Assembly (NCBI GenBank): GCA_035544895.1
Contig: DASZZM010000035.1
Coordinates: 124,001 to 188,000 of the forward strand
Length of the DNA: 64,000 nt
DNA from: JASLEW01 sp035544895
Lineage (GTDB): Bacteria; Acidobacteriota; Thermoanaerobaculia; Multivoradales; UBA5704
Direction: 5' to 3'
Positions within the stretch are counted from its first letter, which is position 1, and every line of letters begins with the position of its first letter. The position numbers were made by a program, and so were the translations under genes. The notes under the pieces are model-generated. The model did no database searches. It saw only the letters and a list, made by a program, of their open reading frames with translations, and was not told the DNA's origin. Of this stretch, positions 47,131 to 54,461 are shown piece by piece.

Positions 47131-48551
47131 GGATGGGCGGGCTCCCGCAGGCGCATGCTGCGGATCGCTTCTCTCGCCTGCTCGATGAACTCCGGGGTCG
47201 GGCGCGCCATCGGGAAACGGCGGCACTGGCGGTCCCAGAAAGCGTTGGGTATTCCGCTGGAGCTCGGCTGCAGATCGTCGATCACGATGGGCTGGATGAA
47301 CGGCAGGCTCTCGTCCATGCCTTCGGCGCGGGCGATCGCCCACCGCCACTCGCGGCGGAAGTAGCCTTCCAGACGCCGCGCGGCGTGCTGGGACAGGAGC
47401 GGCAGGAACAGCGAGCAGCGGCGGACATTGGCCTGGATCTCCAGATCCCAGGAGGCGCCGGGAGGGATGCTCTTCTCGTCGAACCAGACGTCGAGGCCGG
47501 CGCTCTCGAGCATGTCCTTGAGGCTCCTCGCCGCATCCCGGTCCTCGCTGGCGAAGCTGAGGAAGATCGCGCCGAGCTTCATGCCCGCCGCCGCGGGGCG
47601 CCGGTCCTCTTCCGGCCCGGCGGCGGGGCGGCGCTCCTGCCAGCGCCGGTGGAGCTCGGAGACGAACGCCAGGGGATCACCCGCGGGATCGATCTCCGTC
47701 TTGCAGTGCCGCAGGAAGAGGGCGAGGCTGAGATCGCTGCGCACGCGGCGGTCGACGACGAACCTGACGCCTTCCGGAGGCAGCAGGCGCTTGTTGCCAA
47801 GGGTGCGGACGAAGAAGCGGGCAAGCCAGTCTGGGAAGCTGCAGCCGAGAAACAGCAAGGGATTGTTCTTGAGCTCGTCGAAGAGGATCTTGGGCTGGCG
47901 GGTCTCCGATTGGAGGGCGTGCAGGAACTCGAGGGTGTCCTCCTCGGTCACCGCGTAATCGGCGGAGGCGGAGAGCCTGCCGAAGACCTGGAAGACGTGC
48001 GGCGCTGCCAGGCCGGCGACCTCGCAGGGGAGGTCCTGGAGCGCAGAGTGAGTGGAGAAGGTAAGCGTCCTGGCCGCCGCGGCGCCCGCGCGGCGCTCGA
48101 GGTCGAGGGCCTCGGCCAGCAGCGAGTCGAAGGTGGTGCTGACGAAGAGCTTGAAATCGGTGATCGCCGCCAGCTTGCGGAGAGGCTCCGGCACCGCCAG
48201 CGGCCGTTCCTCCACGATGGCCTTGAGACGAGGGTAGATCTTGGCCGGCCGTCCTCCGCTTTCGACATAGGCGACGGCGACCTCGTTGAGATCGCACTGT
48301 GCGGAGAGCCGCTCCCGCGCGACCCCCAGCGCTTCCGCCAGCCGGACGGCGAGATGATGCTCGAGCAGGGTCTCCCGGCCGTCGATGGAAACGACGAGCA
48401 GCTCCTTGCCGACGATGGGGATCACCTTCTGCTCACCGACGAGCAGCAGGAGCTCGTCCCAGTCGAAGGGCTCCTCGGAGGAGGAGCCTGCCGGCGCCGC
48501 GCTTGCGGCACGGCCCTCCCCACTGGCCGGCATCATCTCGGATTCACTCAT
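47127..48551 (-). CDS. SIR2-like/TIR fusion protein
   Basis: The 474-residue protein has two NAD-related domains. Residues about 35-300 are SIR2-like: IPIVGKELL, FVSTTFDSLLAEAL, HVFQVFGRLS and LLFLGCSFPDWLARF. The usual LHG catalytic histidine appears as VFG, so classical deacetylase chemistry is unlikely. Residues about 325-470 are a TIR domain: IFLSFASEDRDAA, WFDEKSIPPGASW, and a candidate catalytic Glu401 in YFRREW. Proteins of this kind belong to predicted NAD-depleting conflict systems. The stop overlaps the ATPase start (ATGA). GGGAGAG precedes the ATG. Having both SIR2 and TIR in one chain next to an nSTAND partner is the notable point. Confidence 0.85.
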   Translation of the reverse strand: MSESEMMPASGEGRAASAAPAGSSSEEPFDWDELLLLVGEQKVIPIVGKELLVVSIDGRETLLEHHLAVRLAEALGVARERLSAQCDLNEVAVAYVESGGRPAKIYPRLKAIVEERPLAVPEPLRKLAAITDFKLFVSTTFDSLLAEALDLERRAGAAAARTLTFSTHSALQDLPCEVAGLAAPHVFQVFGRLSASADYAVTEEDTLEFLHALQSETRQPKILFDELKNNPLLFLGCSFPDWLARFFVRTLGNKRLLPPEGVRFVVDRRVRSDLSLALFLRHCKTEIDPAGDPLAFVSELHRRWQERRPAAGPEEDRRPAAAGMKLGAIFLSFASEDRDAARSLKDMLESAGLDVWFDEKSIPPGASWDLEIQANVRRCSLFLPLLSQHAARRLEGYFRREWRWAIARAEGMDESLPFIQPIVIDDLQPSSSGIPNAFWDRQCRRFPMARPTPEFIEQAREAIRSMRLREPAHP

Positions 48552-48628
48552 GAAGACGCTCTCCCGGAAGGCTTCAAGGATATCTCGAAGTTACCCGAGC
48601 CCCGGGGCTAGTGGCAGATCCATTGCCA

Positions 48629-48657
48629 TTGACAGCTCTGGCGGGCTCTTGTAGCGT
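48629..48657 (+). promoter_or_regulatory. Putative promoter for sulfotransferase-SCP2 gene
   Basis: TTGACA (48629-48634) is followed after 17 bases by TAGCGT (48652-48657) and an A-tract. This lies 65 bases before the GTG at 48722. The -35 box is perfect and the -10 weak. Confidence 0.4.
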
Positions 48658-48721
48658 GAAAAAAAACGATCTCTCGATCTGCGGCCGGCTGGGGCGCTAT
48701 CGTTCTGTCAGGAGGCACCTC

Positions 48722-50059
48722 GTGAATGGAACCAGCGCTCCCGCCGCCGATCGCCCGGGGATCTTCGTCCTGTCGCTGCCGCGCACCGGCTCCACCCTCT
48801 TGCGGGTGATGCTCGACACCCATCCCGACATCTTCTGCCCGGACGAGCTCAACCTCGGCCGCCTGCTCGCCGCCCTGTACGACACCAACGAGGGACTGGC
48901 CGAGCTCAGCCGCACCGGCCCCATGCTCGGCGCCGCCGACGTGGATCCCGCGAGTCCGCCGGCGCTGGCCACGCGGCGCATCGTCTCGCACTTGCTCGCC
49001 GCGGCGGCGCGGCGCAAGGGCAAGCCGCTGTGGTGTGACAAGTCGCCGAACAACCTCGAGCACAGGGACCTGATCGCCAAGCTCCTCCCCGACGCGCAAT
49101 TCATCCTGCTGCACCGCCACTGCCTGGATTTCGCCATGTCGTGCCTGCGGGCCTGCATGTACGGGTTCTTCCTGGGCGCGATCGAGGACTACGTGCGCAA
49201 GGATCACAAAAACACCCTGCGCGCCGTCATTCGTGCCTGGGAGGAGACCACACGGGAGCTCCTGGCCTTCGAGACAGAGCACGGGGAGCGCTGCCTGCGC
49301 CTGCACTACGAGGACCTGGTCACCGCTCCCGCCGAGAGCCTGCGCCGCATCTGCGAGTTCCTCGGCGTCGAGTTCGATCCGCGGGTTCTCGAGCGGGTTT
49401 TCTCGTCGCCGCATCCCCAGCGGGCCTCCCACGGCGACCCGTCCGTGCTTTACGCGCGCACGATCGTGGACCGCAGCATCGGCACCGGTGCGGAGATCAA
49501 TCCCGCGATGATGAAGACCCTGCCGGCAGACCTGTGGCGGCGCATGAACGAGGTGCTCGAGCGGCTCGGCTACCCGGCGGTCGAGCTGACCGCGGGCGGC
49601 TTCGACATGCACTTCGGCCGGGGCTCGGCCGCCGCATCCGTTGCGCCGGGAGCCGCGGCCGCGACGGCGCTCGGGACGCGCGGGGCGCTCGGCGCGCGTG
49701 CGGGCAGGACCCCCGCGGACGCTCCGCCGATCATCGCCGCGGACTTCTTCACCGCCATGGCGGAACGCCTGCGCGCCGAGCCGGCGCTGGCCGGCAAGGT
49801 CAACGGGTCCTTCAAGTTCGTGCTCACCGGCCGGGGCGGCGGCACCTGGGTGCTCGACCTGACGCGGCCTCCCGGCGACGTGATCCCAGACGGTGTTTCC
49901 GCGCAATGCGTGATCACTACGTCGAGCACCGAATTTGCCCAGATCGTGACCGGCAAGGTCAACGCCGCCTCGGCCTTTCGCGAAGGCCGGCTGGTCCTCC
50001 AGGGCCCGGCCGGCGAAGACGTCTTGCGCGAGCTGGTCGGCATCCTCGTCCAGGCTTGA
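48722..50059 (+). CDS. Sulfotransferase fused to SCP2 sterol-carrier domain
   Basis: GTG 48722 is chosen because AGGAGG lies six bases upstream; a longer frame from 48611 lacks one. The product is 445 residues. The N-terminal sulfotransferase has the 5'-PAPS loop SLPRTGSTLLR and DKSPNN, with LHYEDLV and FLGVEFDP typical of bacterial family members. After an Ala/Gly-rich linker, the C-terminal 110 residues (GSFKFVLTGRGGGTWVLDL, VITTSSTEFAQIVTGKVNAAS) match SCP2 lipid-binding domains. Together they suggest sulfation, or a related transfer, on a hydrophobic substrate held by the SCP2 part. It lies within purine genes and has no obvious link to them. Confidence 0.85.
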   Translation: MNGTSAPAADRPGIFVLSLPRTGSTLLRVMLDTHPDIFCPDELNLGRLLAALYDTNEGLAELSRTGPMLGAADVDPASPPALATRRIVSHLLAAAARRKGKPLWCDKSPNNLEHRDLIAKLLPDAQFILLHRHCLDFAMSCLRACMYGFFLGAIEDYVRKDHKNTLRAVIRAWEETTRELLAFETEHGERCLRLHYEDLVTAPAESLRRICEFLGVEFDPRVLERVFSSPHPQRASHGDPSVLYARTIVDRSIGTGAEINPAMMKTLPADLWRRMNEVLERLGYPAVELTAGGFDMHFGRGSAAASVAPGAAAATALGTRGALGARAGRTPADAPPIIAADFFTAMAERLRAEPALAGKVNGSFKFVLTGRGGGTWVLDLTRPPGDVIPDGVSAQCVITTSSTEFAQIVTGKVNAASAFREGRLVLQGPAGEDVLRELVGILVQA

Positions 50060-50093
50060 GCCGCTGCCCGCGCCCCGTGCCCCGCGCCGTCAA

Positions 50094-50954
50094 TCAGGGC
50101 GGAGAGCCGAGGCCCAGGACCAGCCGGCGCACCACGCGCTCGAGCACCCAGGCCCGGTAGGCGGCGGTCGAGCGCACGTCGTCGATCGGGGTCACCGCGG
50201 CGGCGGCGGCGCGGCCGGCGCGCTCGGCGGCCTGGCGATCCGGCGGCAGGCCGCGGGCGGCGGCTTCCGCGCCGGGGAGGCGGACCGGGATGGGGGCGAC
50301 GCTGCCGGCCGCCAGGCGCAGCTCGGCGATGCGGCCGTCCGCCACCGTGCCGACCATCGCCACCATTACCTTGCTGATCGCCTGCGCGGCGCGCGGTCCG
50401 ACCTTGCGGAAGGCCTGAACCGCGCCGGCGGGCGGCGCCGGCAGGCGGATCCAGGCGAGGATCTCGTCCGGCGCCAGCGCCGTCCGGCGGTAGCCGAGGT
50501 GGAACTCGCCGTAAGGGATCTCGCGCTGGCCGCGGGGGCCGGCCGCGACGACCGTCGCCTCGAGCGCCAGGAGGACCGGGAGCGAGTCTCCCGCCGGACT
50601 GGCGTTGGCGAGATTGCCTCCCAGGGTCGCCCGGTTCTGGATCTGCCAGCCGCCGATCTGGGCGGCGGCGTCCGCCAGGGCCGGGAAGCGGGCCCGCACG
50701 GCCGGCGAGCGCCGCAGCTCGCTGAAGGTGGTTGCCGCTCCCACCGTGAGGCCGCCAGCGGCCTCCTGGATGCCGCGGATCTCGGCGATGCCGGTGAGAT
50801 CGAGCAGGCCCGCGGCCGGCGGCCTGCGGTCCTGCCCGGCAACCATCAGGTCGGTGCAGCCGGCCACCCGCACCAGGCCGGGCTCGGCCGCGAGGTAGCC
50901 GCATGCCTCGGCGAGCGAGCGTGGCGAGAAGGCGGGAGGAAGCGAAGGGCTCAA
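50094..50954 (-). CDS. Xanthine dehydrogenase FAD-binding subunit
   Basis: The start is TTG 50954, overlapping the upstream TGA as TTGA; no ATG or GTG fits, and the family N-terminus (SLPPAFSPRSLAEACGYLA) follows at once. The product is 286 residues. VRVAGCTDLMV and IQNRATLGGNLANASPAGDSLPVLLAL are the FAD-binding motifs of the molybdenum hydroxylase middle subunit. It passes electrons from the iron-sulfur subunit to NAD or a quinone. It is the last gene of the xdh operon and converges on the sulfotransferase gene. Confidence 0.93.
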   Translation of the reverse strand: MSPSLPPAFSPRSLAEACGYLAAEPGLVRVAGCTDLMVAGQDRRPPAAGLLDLTGIAEIRGIQEAAGGLTVGAATTFSELRRSPAVRARFPALADAAAQIGGWQIQNRATLGGNLANASPAGDSLPVLLALEATVVAAGPRGQREIPYGEFHLGYRRTALAPDEILAWIRLPAPPAGAVQAFRKVGPRAAQAISKVMVAMVGTVADGRIAELRLAAGSVAPIPVRLPGAEAAARGLPPDRQAAERAGRAAAAAVTPIDDVRSTAAYRAWVLERVVRRLVLGLGSPP

Positions 50955-51436
50955 CTCGTCTCGCCCGGACGCGACGGCGCGTGGCTGTCCTCGTCCTTCC
51001 TGGCCAGCGCCCGGAAGATGCCCTCGTATCCGGTGCAGCGGCAGAGGTTGCCGGCGAGCGCCTCCGCCACCTGCTCGCGGGTCGGCGAGGGATTGCGTTG
51101 CAACAGCGCCCAGGCGGTGACCACGATTCCCGGCGTGCAGGCGCCGCACTGCACGCCTCCGGCGGCCACGAAATCTTCGACGAAGCCGCGAGCGGGGCCG
51201 TGCGCGATCGCCTCGACGGTGTCGATCCGCCGGCCGCCGCATTGGAGCAGCGGCACCAGGCAGGAGAGCACCGGTTCGCCGTCGAGGAGCACCGCGCAGG
51301 CGCCGCACTCCCCTTCGCCGCAGCCTTCCTTGGTGCCGGGCAAGGAGAGCCGCTCGCGCAGCACGTCGAGCAGGCGCTCCATGGGGTGCCCGTCGAGCGC
51401 CACGGCCCGGCCGTTGACGGTCAGCTCGACTCTCAC
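50951..51436 (-). CDS. Xanthine dehydrogenase 2Fe-2S subunit
   Basis: The 161-residue protein starts at GTG 51436, in a GTGA overlap with the upstream subunit. It holds both [2Fe-2S] sets: a plant-ferredoxin type (GCGEGECGACAVLLDGEPVLSC) and the CoxS type (QCGACTPG then CRCTGYE). It relays electrons from the molybdenum centre to FAD. A short Ser/Pro tail follows the conserved part. Confidence 0.96.
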   Translation of the reverse strand: MRVELTVNGRAVALDGHPMERLLDVLRERLSLPGTKEGCGEGECGACAVLLDGEPVLSCLVPLLQCGGRRIDTVEAIAHGPARGFVEDFVAAGGVQCGACTPGIVVTAWALLQRNPSPTREQVAEALAGNLCRCTGYEGIFRALARKDEDSHAPSRPGETS

Positions 51437-53838
51437 CGCGCGGCCTCCGGCTGCCCGGGCTGGCTCGCGCCGGGCTCCGCAGCCTGACCGGCGCGCGGCC
51501 GCTCGGTCTCCGCCACGGCTCCTTCGCCGGGGTCCTGCCCGTATGCCGCCTCGCGCCGCGCCGCACTTGCTTCGCCGGCGCGCTGCCACTCGTAGAGGCG
51601 CTCCGGCGTGGCCGGGATCTCGGCGACGGCGATGCCGGTGGCGTTCTCGATCGCCGCCGCCGCGGCCGGGGCGCCGCCGTCCATGGGGAGCTCGCCGACG
51701 CCTTTGGCGCCGAAGGGACCCCCTTCCCAGGGCCGTTCGAGCAGGTGCACGGCGATGCGCGGGCTGTCCTGGGCGGTGGGGATGATGTAAGTCGCCAGGC
51801 GGTCGTTGAGGTAACGGCCGGCGTTGACCTTGACCTCTTCCATCAGGGCGAAGCCGAGGGCCTGCAGGGTACCCCCCTCGATCTGGCCGGCGCAGAGGAC
51901 GGGATGGATGGCCCGCCCCACCTCGCACACCGCGGTGACCGCGACCGGCCTGACCGCCAGGGTGTCGGGATCTACCTCGACCTCGACCACGTCGGCTCCC
52001 CAGGCATAGGTCGGGTAGGCGTCGCCCTGGTAGCGCGCCTCGTCGAAGCTGTGCTCGGCAGGCGGCTGATGGCGGACGGTGACCGCGAGCGGTCCCACCT
52101 CAGCCAGGTAGGCGCTCGCCGCCGCGCGGAAGGTCGCGAGGCCTTCCGAGGCGGGGGCGGCGTACAGCTCTCCGCCCTGGAGCCGCAGAGCGGCGCCGCC
52201 TGCCCGGGCCTTCGACCACCAGGCCACGACCTGGCCCGCGACCTCGGCGACCGCCTGGGCGATCGCGCCGCCGACGATCATGGTGGTGCGCGACGCCACC
52301 GTCGGTCCCGAGTCCGGGACGTCGCGGGTGTCGGGCTCGGCAAATATCAGGTCTTCGCCGGCGAGGCCGCCGGCGGCGGCCGCGATCTGCGGGAAGACCG
52401 CGGCGCACCCCTGTCCCATGTCGGTCATCGCGGTCAGCACCTCGATCCGGCCGCCATCGGCCAGCCGCGCGATGACCGGGGAGCGCATGGCGCGCTCGCC
52501 GTTGCCGGTGAATCCGGCGCCGTGGAAATAGAGCGAGAGGCCGATGCCGGCCAGCGGCTCGCCGTCACGCCGCCCCGGCCGCGCCGCCTCGCACTCCCGC
52601 CAGCGGGCGCGAAAGCGGGTGCGCGCCGCCGCCTCTTCGAGGCAGAGGCGGGCGGAGGCGGTGGCGTCGAGGACCTGTCCGGTCGGCAGCCGATCGCCGG
52701 GCCCGACGACGTTGCGCTCGCGGACCTCGAAGGGATCGAGGCCGAGGGCGCGCGCGATGCGATCCATCTGCCGTTCGGCGGCGAATTCGACCTGCGGCGC
52801 GCCGAAGCCGCGAAACGCGCCGTTGGGCGGCGTGTGGGTCTGCAGCACCCGGCCGCGGATGCGCACGTTGTCGCAGCGGTAGGGGCCGAAGGCATGGAGA
52901 AGGGCGCGCGACAGCACCACCGGCGACAGCGTGCGGTAGGCGCCGCCGTCGAGAACGATCTCGATGTCCATCGCCAGCAAGCGCCCGTCCGCGGACACCC
53001 CGGTGCGGTGGCGGACGACCGCCGGGTGGCGCTTGGTGGTGCCGATGATGTCCTCGCCGCGGTCGTAGGCCAGGCGCACCGGACGCCCGGCGGCACGCGC
53101 CAGCAGGGCCGCGTGAATGGCGAGAAGGCTCGGGAAGTCCTCTTTGCCGCCAAAGCCTCCCCCCACCGCCGAGGCGCGCACCCGCACCGCCTCGGCCGGC
53201 AGGCCGAAGGCGTGGACCAGCGCCTTGTGGACGTAGTAGGGGCACTGCATCGAGCCGACGGCAGCCAGGCCGCCGTCGGGCTCGAACCAGGCGGTCATCC
53301 CCTGGCACTCGATGTAGACGTGCTCCTGGTAGCCGGTGCGATAGGTCCCCTCGATCACCCGCTCCGCCCGCGCCAGGGCCGCCTCGACCGCCCCCGTTTC
53401 CATGGCGACGCTGGCGAGAAGAGGGAGGGACTCGGCCTCTTCGAGGGTGAGCACCGGCGGCAGCGGCTCGTAGAGGGCGGCCACACCCTCCCGCGCCGCG
53501 CGCGCCGCGTGGCGGCTCGGCGCGGCGACCAGCGCCACCGGCTCGCCGACGTGGTGGACCACGCCCGCGGCGAGGACCGGCCAGGAGTCGTCGATCAGCT
53601 GCACCCCGTTGGGACCGGGAAGGTCGCGGGCGGTCACGCAGACCGCTTCGCCGCCCGCCTTGAGCGGCTGCCAGCTCAGCTCGGCGAGGCGCGCGTGCGG
53701 GTGCGGGCTGCGTACCGTCGACCCGTACCACAGGCCCGGAACGGCCAGGTCGTCGGCATAGCGCGCTTCCCCGGCGGCCTTGGCAAAGCCGTCCGGCCGC
53801 GGTGGGCTGGTTCCGATTGCGCTCGTTTGCGGCGTCAC
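51433..53838 (-). CDS. Xanthine dehydrogenase molybdenum-binding subunit
   Basis: The 801-residue subunit (GTG start) has SAVGGGFGGKED, PPNGAFRGFGAPQVEFA, TDMGQG and, near the C-terminus, GAKGVGELP with the catalytic Glu. The FRGFG Arg/Phe pair and HVYIECQ fit purine hydroxylases better than CO or aldehyde oxidoreductases. It oxidises hypoxanthine and xanthine to urate, feeding the uricase operon 6 kb away. The last 60 residues (GEASAARREAAYGQDPGEG and onward) are a low-complexity extension. No XdhC-like chaperone is in the window. Confidence 0.93.
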   Translation of the reverse strand: MTPQTSAIGTSPPRPDGFAKAAGEARYADDLAVPGLWYGSTVRSPHPHARLAELSWQPLKAGGEAVCVTARDLPGPNGVQLIDDSWPVLAAGVVHHVGEPVALVAAPSRHAARAAREGVAALYEPLPPVLTLEEAESLPLLASVAMETGAVEAALARAERVIEGTYRTGYQEHVYIECQGMTAWFEPDGGLAAVGSMQCPYYVHKALVHAFGLPAEAVRVRASAVGGGFGGKEDFPSLLAIHAALLARAAGRPVRLAYDRGEDIIGTTKRHPAVVRHRTGVSADGRLLAMDIEIVLDGGAYRTLSPVVLSRALLHAFGPYRCDNVRIRGRVLQTHTPPNGAFRGFGAPQVEFAAERQMDRIARALGLDPFEVRERNVVGPGDRLPTGQVLDATASARLCLEEAAARTRFRARWRECEAARPGRRDGEPLAGIGLSLYFHGAGFTGNGERAMRSPVIARLADGGRIEVLTAMTDMGQGCAAVFPQIAAAAGGLAGEDLIFAEPDTRDVPDSGPTVASRTTMIVGGAIAQAVAEVAGQVVAWWSKARAGGAALRLQGGELYAAPASEGLATFRAAASAYLAEVGPLAVTVRHQPPAEHSFDEARYQGDAYPTYAWGADVVEVEVDPDTLAVRPVAVTAVCEVGRAIHPVLCAGQIEGGTLQALGFALMEEVKVNAGRYLNDRLATYIIPTAQDSPRIAVHLLERPWEGGPFGAKGVGELPMDGGAPAAAAAIENATGIAVAEIPATPERLYEWQRAGEASAARREAAYGQDPGEGAVAETERPRAGQAAEPGASQPGQPEAAR

Positions 53839-53908
53839 CCGGCCGCAAGTCTCTCAACAAGCGCGGCCGCCGCGCAAGGAGGGACCGTGCGAGGGGGAGC
53901 AGCCCGCT

Positions 53909-54274
53909 CTACTGGGCTTCGCCGCCGGCCGCGGCCGTGGAGCCGGGCTCGACGTCGCCCAGCGGCTCGAGGCGGCCGGTGCCGCGCAGGGTGGCGAGGT
54001 CGATGGTGGCGTGGCAGCGCACCCGGGTGTAGTCGAGGATGAGCTCGCCCGCCAGCTTGGCCGAGCCGGTCTTGTGCTCGAAATCGGCGGCCGACAGGTC
54101 GAGGTACTTCGGGTCGATGCGCACGCCGAGCTCGGTGCCGCCGCGGGTCTCGGTGAACAGGACGTGCACGTAGCCGCGGTCGATGGCGGCTTTGAAGCCC
54201 TCCACGGTCGGTTCGGGCCGCAAGCTGGCAACCACGGGTTGATCGGTGGTCAGACGCTGCACCAGTTCGTTCAT
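53909..54274 (-). CDS. Small protein of unknown function
   Basis: The 121-residue protein (MNELVQRLTTDQPVVASLRP at the start) is soluble, with no signal peptide or membrane segment. The middle (GYVHVLFTETRGGTELGVRI, DYTRVRCHATIDLATLRGTG) suggests a compact alpha/beta domain. I do not recognise the family. It lies 70 bases upstream of the xdh operon on the same strand and might be co-transcribed with it. A GGAT-rich stretch precedes the ATG. Confidence 0.65.
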   Translation of the reverse strand: MNELVQRLTTDQPVVASLRPEPTVEGFKAAIDRGYVHVLFTETRGGTELGVRIDPKYLDLSAADFEHKTGSAKLAGELILDYTRVRCHATIDLATLRGTGRLEPLGDVEPGSTAAAGGEAQ

Positions 54275-54374
54275 CGCGATCCTCCAGGCGTCCCGGCCGA
54301 ATTCCGCCGGGAGCAGCCTATCTCATTGATTTCAAGAGTGCCGTGTGCCCGCAAACCCGAGCTTACCGCTCGCC

Positions 54375-54461
54375 CCCCATTCCTGCCCCAGCAGTATCAA
54401 GTATCGGCCGGCAGGCGAACCGGGACACTCCGGCGCCGCGGCGGACCCGTGAGGAATGGGG
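54375..54461. repeat. 10-bp inverted repeat downstream of peptidase gene
   Basis: CCCCATTCCT (54375-54384) and AGGAATGGGG (54452-54461) are perfect inverted copies separated by 67 bases, in the 187-base gap upstream of the small unknown gene and directly after the M49 stop. It could act in termination or bind a regulator, but there is no T-run. Confidence 0.4.

Noticed and set aside
47131..47349. Longer N-terminus for the nSTAND protein
   Set aside because: It overlaps the TIR domain of the upstream gene in another frame and has no family similarity; ATG 47130 gives the standard start and an ATGA overlap.
48611..48721. Longer N-terminus for the sulfotransferase-SCP2 protein
   Set aside because: No ribosome binding site precedes 48611, while AGGAGG stands six bases before GTG 48722, right before the conserved region; the stretch also holds a promoter-like motif.
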